64,000 bases of DNA from Nansenia antarctica (lineage: Eukaryota > Chordata > Actinopteri > Argentiniformes > Microstomatidae). Each line of letters opens with the position of its first letter. Position 1 is the stretch's first letter. The position numbers and the translations under genes were made by a program. Location of the stretch: assembly GCA_963989245.1 (NCBI GenBank), contig OZ022345.1:23220696-23284695 (forward strand), in the 5' to 3' direction. This document shows positions 12,383-23,923 of the stretch, one piece after another. Under the pieces are notes generated by a model, which did not search any database, was not told the DNA's origin, and worked only from the letters and a program-made list of their open reading frames with translations.

Positions 12383-12548
12383 CAGTGAAGCACAACGCAG
12401 AACAAAGGCCAACACCAACATCATTATCGCTGGCATGTCTGAGATGGGTGTAGTGGAGAGGAAACGACAAGAAACAGAGACTGGGACCTTGTTCAGCCAA
12501 AACAACCAGCTTTTCTCTGATGACATTGTCATTGAAGCGCACATTCAG
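12383..12548 (+). CDS. Candidate host-gene exon (exon A), unidentified
   Basis: An open stretch bounded by a plausible acceptor (TTTCACCACCCAG, AG at 12381-12382) and a good donor (CAG|GTAAAT at 12549). It encodes a mixed-composition peptide, with ANTNIIIAGMSEMGVVE early and SDDIVIEAHIQ at the end, and closes in phase 0. The next candidate exon (12784-12927) starts in phase 0 too, so the two join without a shift; the intron would be 235 bp. It does not resemble any transposon protein I know and lies in the only gap between the L2-like LINE and the L1. I do not recognise the protein. The start of this exon is uncertain because the GA repeat lies just upstream. Confidence 0.45.
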
Positions 12549-12783
12549 GTAAATGTTTTAATGTAAGCTCTGTCTATACATGCATGTTACCTATGCCTAA
12601 TGAAGCTCAGAGCAAGGTATATGTTTTTGCCATGTTGCTGGAAATGGTTGCAACTATGAAAAACATACTAATGGACTGAAAATCTCCTGCTCTGCCTTGT
12701 GTTAAAAATGATTCAAATAGAAAGCATATAATGATAAAACCATGTAAAAGCAATACAACGGTTGGCTTTGTATTTTGTTACAG

Positions 12784-12927
12784 ACAAGAATCGATCACTT
12801 CCACTTAGATGCCCTTGGTGTTGGAAGACTCCAAATAAGTCTAATTTGGGGCAACATCAAGACACAATTGCAACTGTTCGTATCCAATCTGATTGTTGCA
12901 ATTGACAGACCACACTGGCTCAAGCAG
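12784..12927 (+). CDS. Candidate host-gene exon (exon B), unidentified
   Basis: 144 bases, exactly 48 codons without a stop, with TTGTTACAG|ACAAGA before it and AAGCAG|GTAAGT after it, both near-consensus splice sites. The peptide has HFHLDALGVGRLQISLIWGN and ends IDRPHWLKQ. Phase 0 at both ends matches exon A. The next exon would lie beyond the L1 insertion at 12962, which lies 34 bases downstream, inside the presumed intron; I found no further exon of this gene in the window. It could be part of a live large gene or of a pseudogene. Confidence 0.5.
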
Positions 12928-13190
12928 GTAAGTCACAGTTATACATTTTGACGCCGGTGTCTTTTTTTTCTTTTTTTTTGTAATCAGTATTTTATTGAAT
13001 TTTTTCAATTAACACATTTCTTGACTTATACAACTTTTGTATAAAATGGTAACAATATCACTGAATAAGTCTTGCTGTCATCAAACAGAAATAATACAGA
13101 AAAAAGAACAAACTATAAAATAAAAATAAAATAAATAAAAAAGCACCCATAGATTACATTCATCACTCATCCAATTTGTCAACTTAAGTC

Positions 13191-16100
13191 TTACAACCGA
13201 CTAGCAATATATCCCAAGTAGCCTCCCCATTTTGCTGTGTATTGTTCAGTTCTGTCCATAGTACTGAAGGACATTTGTTCGTATGCTGCCACCTTTGCCA
13301 ACTCCATAAGCCATTCCTGGAAAGACGGCTCCCCTGCGTTCCTCCAGTGTCTCATAATTATTTGTTTTCCAACCATTATACTGGTCTGAATAAATTCTGC
13401 AGCTCCACATAGAGACGTCATTTGTGGATCACTGAGAACATACAGTCTCGGACAGAACTCAAAGTTGTCCTGGGTAATGTTTTGCACCCATTCGTGGATC
13501 TTTCGCCAGTAATTTAGAATCATAGGACATTCCCAAAGTAAGTGAACCAGGGTCCCTTCCGGCCTGCAACATTTCCAGCAATCAGCATTGTCCTTGAGCT
13601 TCAGCCTGAACATCCTGGAGGGGGTCCAGTAGAACCGGTTAAGAACCTTGAACTGGATCAATCTAATTTTAATGTCTCTCGATACTCTCTTAATGTTCTC
13701 ACATATTTTGTCCCATTCTTTTTCTGTGAAATCAATTTTCAAATCAACTGACCAAATACCATCAATGCCTATAGGATACCTTAACCGTCTGTTGGAAAAC
13801 CATTTTATAATAGATAGCCGCCTCATGTCCCATACCCATTATCTTTGTAATCTCAGACAGAAGAGTTGACTGTTGAGGTGTGATTCCTTTACCTAGAATA
13901 CTGTCCAGCAAATGGCGGAGTTGCAAGTATTTCCAAAAATCATGTCTAGGCAACCCATATTCATTAACCAACTCCTCAAGATTTCAGACCATCTCCCCCA
14001 TATATGTCTGTTAATGTTACAATTCCTTTTCTTACCCATTCCTTCCATATAAAGGAACACTTATTTATTAGCAATTTGGGGTTATTCCAAATACAAGATT
14101 CAGAGTTAAGATAGACATTTACTTTAAAGGACTTAGATATTTTCTGCCATACATTGTAGAGGTTGGCTATTATAGGATGGGATCGTAATTCAAATGATAA
14201 TTTTCTGGACATAGAATTTATAGGGGCAATAGGGGAAAGCAATTTTTGCTCAATCTCAAACCAAGGAGGGGCCCTTTCAGGTGGCAGTGTCCACTGAGCA
14301 ATGTGTCTCAGGCAGTAGGCATAGTTTAGGTAAACCCATACCACCCTTATTGATCGGGGCTTTTCCAACGTTATCCTAGCACGTTTACCATTCCATAGAA
14401 GCTTTTTGCAAATTTGGTCAAACCTTTTGAAATACACCTGGGGTATGGCAATAGGAAGGCATTGGAGCAGGTAATTCAATCTCGGGATACAGTTAATCTT
14501 CAGGACATTGATTTTCCCCCATAATGATAGAAATAGTGTTGACCACCTTTCTGTATCTAAAGCAATTTTCTTAAAAAGAGGGTCGACATTTTTTTCTATT
14601 ATTTTGCTGGTTTGATGAGGAAAAAGGATACCTAGGTATTTTATACCTTCCATAGGCCACTGAAAAGACCCTGCCTGGAATAAAGTCTTAGGGCAATACG
14701 AAGTTAGTGGAAGAGCCTCGGACTTAGACCAATTGACCTTGTACCCTGATAGCTTGGAGAAGGACTCGATGTTGTCTAAAAGTGCTGGGACAGATCTACC
14801 TGGGTCCGAGGCAAGCCATAATATGTCATCCGCATATAACATAAGCTTATGCGTGGACTCATTTATTCTAATTCCTGGAATATTCTGGTTGTTACGAATC
14901 ATTACTGCAAGGGGTTCGAGGGCTAGACAGAAGAGACCTGGTGACAGCGCCGAGCCCTGCCGAGTGCCTCTACCAAGTGTAAAATAGGATGATATTAGAC
15001 CGTTTGTGTTCACCGCTGCCTCCGGGTCTTCATAAAGGATCTCAATCCATCTCAGAAATGTTTGGCCAAACCCAAAAGCCTTCAATGTTTGAAACATGTA
15101 TCTCCATTCTATCCTATCAAACGCTTTCATAGCGTCGAGCGAGATGGCCGCTGTTGGATTGTTAGAATTTCGCATAAACCACATAATATTTATAAGGCGC
15201 CTCACATTATCAGAATAATTTCTACGTCTAATAAAGCCCACGTGGTCCGGATGGATAAGTGACCCAAGTGTTTTATCTAATCTATTAGCAAGTATTTTAG
15301 ATAGTAGTTGACAATCGACTGAGATCAAACTTATCGGACGATAGCTTTTGCAATCAGTCGGATCCTTCTCTTTTTTCAATATAAGTGTAATAATTGCTTG
15401 ATTTAGAGACTGAGGTAGCCTACCACTTTCAAATGCCTCCGTAAGCATCTTTTCAAACAATGGCAGGAGATCTTCAGCATAACATTTGAAAAATTCAGCT
15501 GTAAAGCCGTCATGGCCAGGCGATTTGCCTGCTGGTAGGGCCTTGATTGCTTCAATAATCTCCTGTGAGCTAATAGGTGACTCTAACTCCTCTTGTTGTG
15601 CACCACTCAGTTTAGGGAGGTTCAAATTATCAAGGAAGGATACTATCTCGTCATCCGTGGCAGTGCTTTCAGACGTATAGAGGTTTATATAAAAGTCTTT
15701 GAAGATGTCATTTATCTTACTAGGTTCAGTTGCCAATGTCCCTTCTGCATCCCTCACTGCTGCTATAATAGATTTAGACTCTTTCTGTTTAATGTATCTA
15801 GCCAAGAATTTTCCCGCCTTGTCCCCAGATTCAAAAATAGTCTGCCTAGCTCTAAACAGAAGAAACTCTGTTTTCTTAGATATTATAGTATTATATTCAT
15901 ACTTAAGATGAGTCAGTTTTTTACAAAGCACGTCAGATATATTCCTTTTTAATTTATCCTCTATATTCTTAATTTCCCTTTCTAAATCTAGAAGTTTAGC
16001 AGTGGAAGCCTTTTTTTAATGAGAGGAGTACTGAATAATGAATCCCCTGAGAAAAACCTTCATGGCCTCCCATGCCACTATGGCGGAGGGAGCCGTAGGG

Positions 16101-16913
16101 ACATTGGTCTCCAAGTATAGATTGATCTGTGCCCTAAGCTCCTCCCTAAAACCAACGTCCCGTAGCAGCGATGAGTTAAAGCGCCACACTCGTGACCTCA
16201 TGGTCTCTCGATATGGAGTCATATCTAATCTAACCATAGCATGGTCGGTCAACAGAATGCTATCAATAGTGCAGGCCAGTATGGAGGGCAATAAGGATCT
16301 CGAAATAAGGAAAAAGTCTATTCGCGAGTATACTTTGTGTGCTCCTGAATAGAAAGTATAATCCCTATCCACTGGATGGTTCAGCCTCCATACATCTACA
16401 AGGCCCATGGAATTACATATTCTCTTAATAATTAAAACAGAATCAGTCTCTCTACCTCCTGTTGGCTTACTGCGATCCAGGATTTTATCTAGGGCATTAT
16501 TGAAATCTCACCTAAAACTATAGGGTACTGTCCAATATCACACAATTTACTTTCCAAGTCCACAAAGAAACTAGGATTATCTGCATTCGGTGCATATACA
16601 TTGGCCAATATCAGGGTCTGACCTTGTATGTCAGCCAATATTATAACTAATCTGCCCTCCTCATCTTTAACCTCCTTCCTTAGCTTAAATTGCAAACCTT
16701 TGTAATTAGTATGGCTACCCCTTTACTGTTAGAAGACCCAGCACTAAAGAATACATGCCCCACCCATTCTCTGCATAGTTTAACTGATTCCTGATGAGAG
16801 CAATGTGTTTCCTGCAAAAAAACTATATCCTGTTTTTTAATTTTCAAATGTCTCAAAATCTTTTTTCTCTTGCTGGACACCCTAATCCATTTACATTCCA
16901 GGTGGAATAGCAC
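13191..16913 (-). pseudogene. L1 ORF2: endonuclease and reverse transcriptase
   Basis: Endonuclease pieces: 16913-16680 (KRKKILRHLK, VFLQETHCS), 16695-16489 (LILANVYAPNADNP), 16408-16016 (YSRIDFFLIS, LTDHAMV). RT core: a 651-codon frame 15931-13976 with PGHDGFTAEFFK, SYRPISLISVD, AISLDAMKAFDRIEW (motif A), GTRQGSALSPGLFCLALEPL (motif B) and LMLYADDILW (motif C). The C-terminal part 13971-13191 holds a CWKCCRPEGTLVHLLWECP zinc motif. At least four frame breaks separate these pieces, so it is dead, though the RT frame itself is intact, suggesting moderate age. Confidence 0.88.
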
Positions 16914-17434
16914 AAATTCCTCTGATTGCTAGTCATAGATAAATGTTTACGTATTTAACCATAGAATGAGTGTTGGTTATAATATAATGTAAGACCCCTG
17001 GTGCATTAACAAAGTAAATAATAACATGTAACTTATAAGACACAAAACAAAAAACTTGGTGATCTCTATAAGCAGAGAACAATATGACTAAGAACATTAT
17101 CATAGTAAAACAAAACAATAACCTTCCTAGGTCCATGACTTAGAACAAGTCAGCCCAAAAGCCCTCTGCTTTGGGTAAATTGTCCAAGATGTGTTCAGAT
17201 GATGTGTCCATCAGAATTGTAAGGGGTTGTACAGTTAGTAAAATAACCCACTGGGGAATTATGGCCATAACAAGCTTACATGTTGGTCACATAGCTTAGA
17301 ACAAACTCAAATGTCAGATAAACTGTACAAGGTGCCAAGCGGGTAATAGACCAATACGCATATTGCGTTAAAAAATTTAAATAATCCCCGCACCTATTAA
17401 ACCATATCCATACAGTAGGCCTACCGTCCTCAGC

Positions 17435-17692
17435 GATGCTCAATAAACTGTAACGCTGACTCCGGGTTGTCAAACACCCGTGGGCCATTTCCATCGGTGG
17501 AGATCCTCAGACGTGCAGGTTAGAGCAGGCTGAATTTGATCTTACGCTCATGGAGTGCTCTCTTGCAAAGGTTGAATGCTTCTTTCTTCCGCTGGGTCTC
17601 CTTCGAGTAATCTGGGAAGATCATCACCGGTTTGTTGTCCCACGTTATGCGTCTCTTCTTCCGTGCCTCCTCAAGGATGTTCTGGCAATCTT
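17435..17692 (-). pseudogene. L1 ORF1 C-terminal domain fragment
   Basis: Minus-strand reading from about 17690: KRRITWDNKPVMIFPDYSKE, then RKKEAFNLCKRALHER, KFSLL, a stop, PARLRISTDG and FDNPESALQFIEH. This is the C-terminal domain of L1 ORF1p (RNA-binding chaperone), known by its PARLRI...FDSPEEA-like block. At least one in-frame stop is present. The N-terminal coiled coil is lost to the L2-like insertion at 17694. Confidence 0.7.
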
Positions 17693-17693
17693 T

Positions 17694-17847
17694 GTATGAA
17701 TGAATGAATGGTCTTTATTGTCATTGATATAGTACAGGTACCAAACAACGAAATTTGGGAGGGGGGGGGCTCCCCTGGTGCTAGGAAAAAAACAAACTAA
17801 AAACTAGAAGGGAAAAGAGCTGGTTTACATAAATAAAGGCTATGTAC
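17694..17847 (-). mobile_element. L2-like LINE 3' fragment
   Basis: A 154-bp copy of the L2-like 3' UTR, reversed: the GAATG tail at the left, GGTACCAAACAACGAAATTT, a G run, and AAATAAAGGCTATGTAC at the right, where the minisatellite element begins. It is truncated to the 3' UTR. Confidence 0.85.
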
Positions 17848-18905
17848 CAGTGGCGGCTGGTGCTAAAATTTTTGGGTGGGGCACAGGTTATGGGGGCATG
17901 CTCCACGGGGAAGAATATCAACTTTAAAATCTGGATTTACAGTCGATTTTAGCATGAGAATAGCTCTACCCCCCTGTACAGACCTCGCCATCCCCTCTAC
18001 CCCCCTGTACAGACCTCTTCATCCCCTCTACCCCCCTGTACAGACCTCTTCATCCCCTCTACCCCCCTGTACAGACCTCTTCATCCCCTCTACCCACCTC
18101 TACAGACCTCTTCATCCCCTCTACCCCCCTGTACAGACCTCTTCATCCCCTCTACCGCCCTGTACAGACCTCTTCATCCCCTCTACCCACCTCTACAGAC
18201 CTCTTCATCCCCTCTACCCCCCTGTACAGACCTCTTCATCCCCTCTACCCACCTCTACAGACCTCTTCATCCCCTCTACCCACCTCTACAGACCTCTCCA
18301 TCCCCTCTACCCCCTGTACAGACCTCTTCATCCCCTCTACCCCCCTGTACAGACCTCTCCATCCCCTCTACCCTCCTCTACAGACCTCTTCATCCCCTCT
18401 ACCCCCCTGTACAGACCTCTTCATCCCCTCTACCCCCCTGCACAGACCTCTTCATCCCCTCTACCCCCCTGTACAGACCTCTTCATCCCCTCTACCCCCC
18501 TGTACAGACCCCGTCATCCCCTCTACCCACCTCTACAGACCCCGTCATCCCCTCTACCCCCTGTACAGACCTCTTCATCCCCTGAACAGACCTCTTCATC
18601 CCCTCTACCCACCTCTACAGACCTCTTCATCCCCTCTACCCACCTCTACAGACCTCTTCATCCCCTCTACCCCCCTGTACAGACCTCTTCATCCCCTCTA
18701 CCCCCCTGTACAGACCTCTTCATCCCCTCTACCCCCCCTGTACAGACCCCTTCATCACCTCTACCCCCCCAGTTTTCTCTACAATTTCTAAAATTTTCTC
18801 TCTACAGTTTCTACACGTCAACGTGTACCGAAACACTTGTTTCCAACGTGGTCCTACGTTTCTCCTACACCAAGACACATACAAAGAGCATAGAAACATA
18901 GGGTT
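17848..18905. mobile_element. Minisatellite-bearing element, copy 1
   Basis: Begins CAGTGGCGGCTGGTG, has a unique 5' stretch of about 115 bp, then a minisatellite (17964-18770), then a unique 3' stretch (AGTTTTCTCTACAATTTC onward, with AACGTGTACCGAAACACTTG). The same three parts in the same order occur at 34356-36231. The start looks like a hAT end, but no matching right end or TSD is seen, so the class is uncertain. Confidence 0.6.
17964..18770. repeat. 31-bp minisatellite, about 26 units
   Basis: Tandem units of about 31 bp with core CTGTACAGACCTCTTCATCC and CCTCTACCC links, with variants GTACAG/CTACAG and CTTCAT/CTCCAT/CGTCAT. Since no frame of the unit contains a stop, a long open frame (17876-18901) crosses it; this is a repeat artefact and not a gene. 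Confidence 0.95.
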
Positions 18906-18942
18906 GATCATAAATGTATTAATTATTACAATACAATATTTA

Positions 18943-19336
18943 CTTTTTATTAAATTTGTTTTTCAGATTGTATCCCTTTTTCACCCAATTTGGTATCCAA
19001 TTGAACCCAACCTAGCATCCAATTATCCCCTGCCTATTGCGTAGGATCCGCCGCTCGACCCCGTAGCCGGCAGCCCCAGAGGAGATCGCCAGGCAGACTA
19101 GCTGACTGGCTCCTCGAGCCCGACACCGTTATTCCGGCACCCAGGGGGCGGTGTTGTGCGACGGATCCTTGTCCGGAAATAGTCCTATACCGCCCTCGGG
19201 AGCGGCCGCTCAATATGCCGCTCCCTGTGTGCCCTGGCCATATCCGGATCTGGCGAGACCGGGATTCGATCCCAGTCCCCGGTGGGCAGCTTGCACTAGT
19301 GGCTAGTGCTTAGACCGCTACGCCACCGCGGGGCTG
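18943..19336 (-). mobile_element. tRNA-derived SINE, intact, 19-bp TSD
   Basis: Read on the minus strand it starts CAGCCCCGCGGTGGCGTAGC (A-box-like TGGCGTAGCGG), has GGATCGAATCC (B-box-like) about 45 bases on, and ends with an A-rich tail (reverse of 18943-18965). Both flanks carry TATTACAATACAATATTTA (18924-18942 and 19337-19355), a clean target duplication from LINE-driven insertion. A second copy is split at 50028-53609. The promoter boxes imply RNA polymerase III transcription; the tRNA of origin is not assigned. Confidence 0.85.
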
Positions 19337-19355
19337 TATTACAATACAATATTTA

Positions 19356-19807
19356 ATACAATTAATTATCAAATAAGTCAGTATTAACTTCTTGTAAGAG
19401 AGCATTCTTTGAATCATATGCATGCTGTTTTATTTCCTAGGTTTGGAAAAGGGGAAAGCCTGTCATCCAAAATATTGACAACCCTCTTGCTGGGCAAGCA
19501 GCACAGAGACACACTAAATATCAGAGTGCAACATTGTCCCCTGAAACATACAAGTATATTATATCAATGTGTTTCTATGCAGTATCAATAGCATCTAATT
19601 TAGATTTTTTTATTTTAGTTGTTTATCTAAAGAATATAATATTTTAAAATAATGAATTATCAAAAAATTATAAATTAAAAACAATCTAAATGATATGCTA
19701 TTATCAATAGCATACCCCTTTTATAATTAGCATACTGCATTTCATTCTCAGATTTGATATAAAGACTATCAGAGTTGGGTCATTTGTGTAACCCTTAGCA
19801 ACGTATC
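19356..19807. other. AT-rich intergenic sequence
   Basis: No gene or repeat recognised. Contains short inverted AT-rich stretches (19600-19760). Confidence 0.4.
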
Positions 19808-19809
19808 TA

Positions 19810-19946
19810 CCGTATTTTCCGGACTATAAGTCGCACCCGAGTATAAGTCGCAGCAGGCCAAAAATGGGTCACGAAGAGGAAAAACCACATATAAGTCGCA
19901 CTGGACTATAAGTCGCATGGTTCAAGGGAACGGGCTTGGCGGAATC

Positions 19947-19984
<38 letters not shown>

Positions 19985-20868
19985 TGGCACTGTGAAGAGA
20001 CATGAGAGGATTTGTAAGCCCAGGAAGGACATAATTCAAATTAAAACTTCTTCTGAAAGGTTAGAAATACTTAAATTATCGAGTGTAAAGCCAGGGCTAG
20101 CTAGCGCGTTGCTACAAAATGGCGTCGCGGGAGCAAGCAAACAGGATGGAACAGCCTCTGAAAGGTAATAAATGACTTTAATATCGTGTATAACGTTCAT
20201 AATAGCGTGTATAACGTTCATAATATAGTGCTTAATGTCCACATTGTCGAGTGTAACGACTATTTATCGTGTATAAGGCCATGACAAAGATAGCTTGGTG
20301 AAAAACGGAAGTAGTTAGGATGAAGGGCGGCCTACAAACAATGCAACATTGAACAGCCTCTGAAAGGTAATAAATGACTTTAATATCGTGTATAACGTTC
20401 ATAATATCGTGTATAAGGTCCATAATATCATGTTTAATGTCCACATTGTCGTGTTTAATGTCCACATTGTCGAGTATAATGGCTATTCTATCGCGTATGT
20501 GGCGCTAGCGGAAGTAGCAAAATAGCCTCGCGGGGGTAATTTAGCAACATAGAACAGTCTCTGGCAGGAATAAATGACTTTAATATCGTTTATAACGTCC
20601 ATAACATTGTGTATAAGGTCCATAACATCATGTTTAATGTCCACATTGTCGTGTTTAATGTCCACATTGTCAAGTATAATGGCTATTCTATCGTGTATGA
20701 GGCGCTAGCGGAAGTTACTCCTTGGTTCATGTCAGTCAGAGATTACCGTATGTCAGTTCATGTCAGTCAGAGATTATGAATTATTGATATATAAGTCGCA
20801 CCTGACTATAAGTCGCAGGACCAGCCAAAGTATGAAAAAAACCGCGACTTATAGTCCGGAAAATACGG
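19810..20868. mobile_element. TA-flanked MITE-like element with inner tandem repeats
   Basis: Ends are inverted: CCGTATTTTCCGGACTATAA at the left and its reverse at 20847-20868. Both are flanked by TA (19808-19809, 20869-20870), as in Tc1/mariner-type insertion. The subterminal motif ATAAGTCGCA recurs several times in both arms. The middle (20040-20720) has three diverged copies of a unit of roughly 170-230 bp containing GAATGACTTTAATATCGT-like text, TTTAATGTCCACATTGTCG and GGCGCTAGCGGAAGT. No transposase. Confidence 0.75.
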
Positions 20869-20870
20869 TA

Positions 20871-21003
20871 GCTTTATTTCTAAATATTCCTAAATTTCGT
20901 TGTTTGGTACCTGTACTGTAGCAATGACAATAAAGTCCATTCATTCATTCATTCATTCATTCATTCATTCATTCATTCATTCATTCATTCATTCATTCAT
21001 TCA
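20871..21003 (+). mobile_element. L2-like LINE 3' end with (ATTC)n tail
   Basis: AAATTTCGTTGTTTGGTACC, TGTAGCAATGACAATAAAG, then about 16 copies of ATTC (20939-21003). Only about 70 bp of LINE body is present. It abuts the broken end of the Copia element. Confidence 0.85.
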
Positions 21004-22265
21004 TTATATATTTTCCCCCTTTCAGCATTTTCTTTAATGGCATAAACCCATCTTCCCCACACTGTATTTCTGCCCCCAGGCAAAGAGGTAAGCTCAAAAG
21101 TGAGTCGATCTCTTCATTCATCGCTCGTTCCCATCCGGGTGCCTCTGGTGACCTCAGGGCTTCTCTATAGGTTTGAGGGACTCCACATACCGCCCTGTAA
21201 CAATAATCAACACTTGTATTGGTTACGTCCTCATCTGTAAAGTCTGATGAGTAGTCGTTTAAGTATTGTGGGGCCCTCTTGTCTCTTTTTGGATAGCGAT
21301 GCTTTTCAGTATGACTAGGTTGTGAATCTGCATTGTTTTCATCATGTTCGTCTGTATCTGTATTTACAGTCTCATCACTCCCCTCTAGAACCTGACTCCC
21401 TGTGCACTCTTCACCCTGTTGGAGTGGCACATGAGTGCTGTTCTCACTACCAGATGTTCTGCCATTATGTGTCTGGAGTTCTGTATCATCCTCATCAGTT
21501 TGAGTATGTTGTTCCGCACTGTTCTTTCTAATGAATTTTACTAGTCTGTGTTTTGATACCTTTCCTGTATGTGGTTTGTATACTAGGTATGCCGGGCTGT
21601 TTTTGCTGTACCCCACAAATATCCCTTTTTCACATCTGGGGTCAAGCTTCTTATGAAATTGCTTTATACGCATAACACTCTGACCCGAACACCCACATTT
21701 TTGACAGATTGGGTTTCTGTCTGTCCATGAAGTAAGGGGTATTGTTGGTCCTTTCGTTGTAGCATCTATTTCGGATGTGAGCTGCATTTTGTACAGCATA
21801 AGGCCACAGTACCTTTGGTAATCCCTTCTCTAGTAATTGGCACCTTCCCATTTCAAATAATGTCCTAAACTGTCTCTCGGCTGTGCCATTTTGATGAGGT
21901 GAAAAGGGGCACGATGTCTCATGTCTTATCCCTCTATCTCTTAACAGTGACTGAAAAGAATTGCTTGTGAATTCCGTACCATTATCTGATCTTATGCACT
22001 TGACTTGGCCATATGGTGCACTGTCTGCAAGGAATCTTTCAGTTGCTAATGTTGTCTCACTCTTGTTTTTAAGGAAATAAACTGACACTGCCCCTGAGAA
22101 ATCATCTGTGAATGCAATCGCATATTTATGTCCATCTTGAGAAGTTGGGTCTTCAGTACAGGCACTACAGTCTATCTTAGTGTTACCTGTGATCTTCATA
22201 CCCTCTACCACCTTTGGTAATTTCAACACATCATCTACATTACAATGACCCATAATTTCATGCAA
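20993..22265 (-). pseudogene. Copia-type integrase and start of reverse transcriptase
   Basis: Minus strand 22265-21651: integrase core with FTDDFSGAVSVYFLKNKSE and IRSDNGTEFTS (catalytic Asp positions) and HQNGTAERQFRT (Glu region). 21799-20993 continues in another frame with the integrase C-terminal region (GIFVGYSKNSPAYLVY), an acidic linker, YPKRDKRAPQYL, and the first RT block (TYREALRSPEAPGWERAMNE). The RT then shifts frame and is cut off; motifs with YVDD, RNase H and the 3' LTR are absent. The order protease-integrase-RT identifies Copia (Pseudoviridae-type) rather than Gypsy. Confidence 0.85.
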
Positions 22266-23611
22266 GTCAAGTTCACTTTGTCTCTGGACATCATATCATT
22301 TACTGAATAATCAACACATGTTTCATTTACCGTTTCCAAGTAGTACAGTCTCTCATACTGCTCTATGCGGAAAACGGCTCCATCTCTGTTGATGAGCATG
22401 TTCTGTCCTTCTTGAAAGGTCACCTTATCTCCGTCAGTTGTGGCTGCTTGTACGGAGAGTATGCTCTGTGGGTAGGATGGTATGAATAGCGCATTCCTCA
22501 GTGTGACTCCGACGCATCTTCCTTCTGAGTCCTGTAAGAACACCTCTGCATCGCCCCGTTTCACTGCCACGTTGTTCATCCTGGTTCCGTCAGCTAGTTC
22601 CATGTAGTGTGACTTCGGGTCAAAGGTCTCGTCAAATCTCGTGAACTTGTTTTCCTCTGTTATGATGTGGGATGTAGCTCCGCAGTCTACCATTAGTCCG
22701 TTTCTTCTAATAGTGTCTGGGAGGAATCCTTGACTGACTGTGAATACAAAAGTATGTTCTTCCTCACCTTCTCGTCTGTCCGCAGTCTGTTTTGCGTCAT
22801 CTTTCTGCTGGGGTTTTCTGCGACATGTTTCATCGCTGTGTGTAGAGCTTCTATGGTAGCTGCACCACTTAGCTACACTGCCTCTCTTCTGAGCTACACT
22901 GGTTCCTTTCTGACGACACTCTCTTGCTATGTGTCCCTGGCCTCCGCATCCGTAACATGTCACCGATGCTATGTTTACTTTCATGACGTTGTCTGATTTT
23001 TCTTTAGTGTCAAACTTTTCTGTCTCCTCGTAGCTCCGTAGCTTACTTTTAAACTGGGTGAACGTCAGTTCATCACTGCTCTGTGTTGTATGAATGGCGA
23101 AAAGCTTGTACGCCTCTGGAAGTCCCTTTAGAATCATGGCTATAATTAGTCCGTCACCAATAATTTATTTTGCATTTCTTAGGGAAGTTACTGCCTTTTC
23201 AGCTCGGATGATGTCATCTGTCACAGTTTCACCAGACTCTTTCTTTAGTGAAGTTAGTTCTGTATACAGGGCAATAATCCTTGGCTTACCCTGACTGGCG
23301 TAATGACTTCGTAGTATTTCAAGTGCTTTCTTGCCGTCATCTGCCGCCTCTCTCATAACCAACGATAGGCTCTTGTCGTCCAGGAGTTGGATTAGCTCTG
23401 CATAGCATTCTTCGTTCTTTTCTGGATCTGGACCTTCATTCCTGGTGCAGAGTATCGTGTCTTTTAATCCCATCATCCTCATGTGGCCGAGAAATTTCAC
23501 TTCCCAAAGTTCGTAGTTGTTTTCATCTCCGTCAAAAACGAGTCTCTGCCATTTTCCTCCTGAGGTACCACCACGCCTGGGCCCATAACCTGTAATATAT
23601 TGATCCGCCAT
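22235..23611 (-). pseudogene. Copia-type Gag, nucleocapsid and protease
   Basis: The likely Gag start is the ATG at 23611 (MADQYITGYGPRRGG); it runs as a Copia Gag (WEVKFLGHMRMMGLKDTI) to a stop at about 23165. A frame change leads to 23137-22235 with FTQFKSKLRSYEE, the CCHC knuckle CYGCGGQGHIAREC, and the protease site VDCGATSHI followed by MELADGTRMNN and ILSVQAA. The stop and the shift make it non-functional. Confidence 0.85.
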
Positions 23612-23654
23612 CTGTATGTGCAATATATTATCCTCGTCCATATACAAAGAAGAA

Positions 23655-23923
23655 CTATCACACTCACATGTTCATATTATTGGTTTATTTACCAAAATCT
23701 TCACAGCACCAGCAAACACCTCAATACTGTGGTATCCATCAACTTGTCTGATGCAACATCCGCGCCAAAACGGATATTTATACCTAAACGTCACGTGATA
23801 TATATATATATATGCATAAACGTCACGTGTTACACATGTCACATGTACAGATAACAATATAACCTTCACAATAAATGTGTACAAGGCACTACAACACAAA
23901 TATGTACCATGAATGTACACTCA
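23655..23923 (-). repeat. Probable 5' LTR of the Copia element (approximate ends)
   Basis: Upstream of Gag on the minus strand: a TATAAATA box (reverse of about 23786-23793), a CACGTGA-containing repeat around an (AT)n run (23792-23830), and an AATAAA signal (reverse near 23683). It starts with TGAGTGTACATTC at the right edge, against the inverted-end element at 23924. The partner LTR is missing, so the ends cannot be confirmed. Confidence 0.5.

Larger units (their letters stand above)
12962..17692 (-). mobile_element. L1 LINE, 5' truncated, decayed
   Basis: The T-rich run at 12962-12979 is the reversed poly(A) tail. Moving right on the minus strand come the ORF2 C terminus, RT, endonuclease (to about 16930), about 500 bp without coding content (16930-17435), and the end of ORF1 (17435-17692), which is the L1 order ORF1-ORF2. 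The 5' end is cut by the L2-like fragment at 17694. Protein style is the fish L1 type. Confidence 0.85.

Noticed and set aside
12383..12927. Assigning the two exons to a named gene, for example a large lipid-transfer protein
   Set aside because: I could not recall a real match and would be guessing; left unidentified.
17876..18901. 341-codon open frame rich in CTDLFIPSTPLYRPLH repeats
   Set aside because: It is produced by a stop-free 31-bp minisatellite; the reading rotates through all frames and the same happens at 34384-36192.
19240..19336. A tRNA gene on the minus strand
   Set aside because: A- and B-box-like motifs are present, but the unit has a SINE body, an A-rich tail and a 19-bp TSD, and recurs at 53609.
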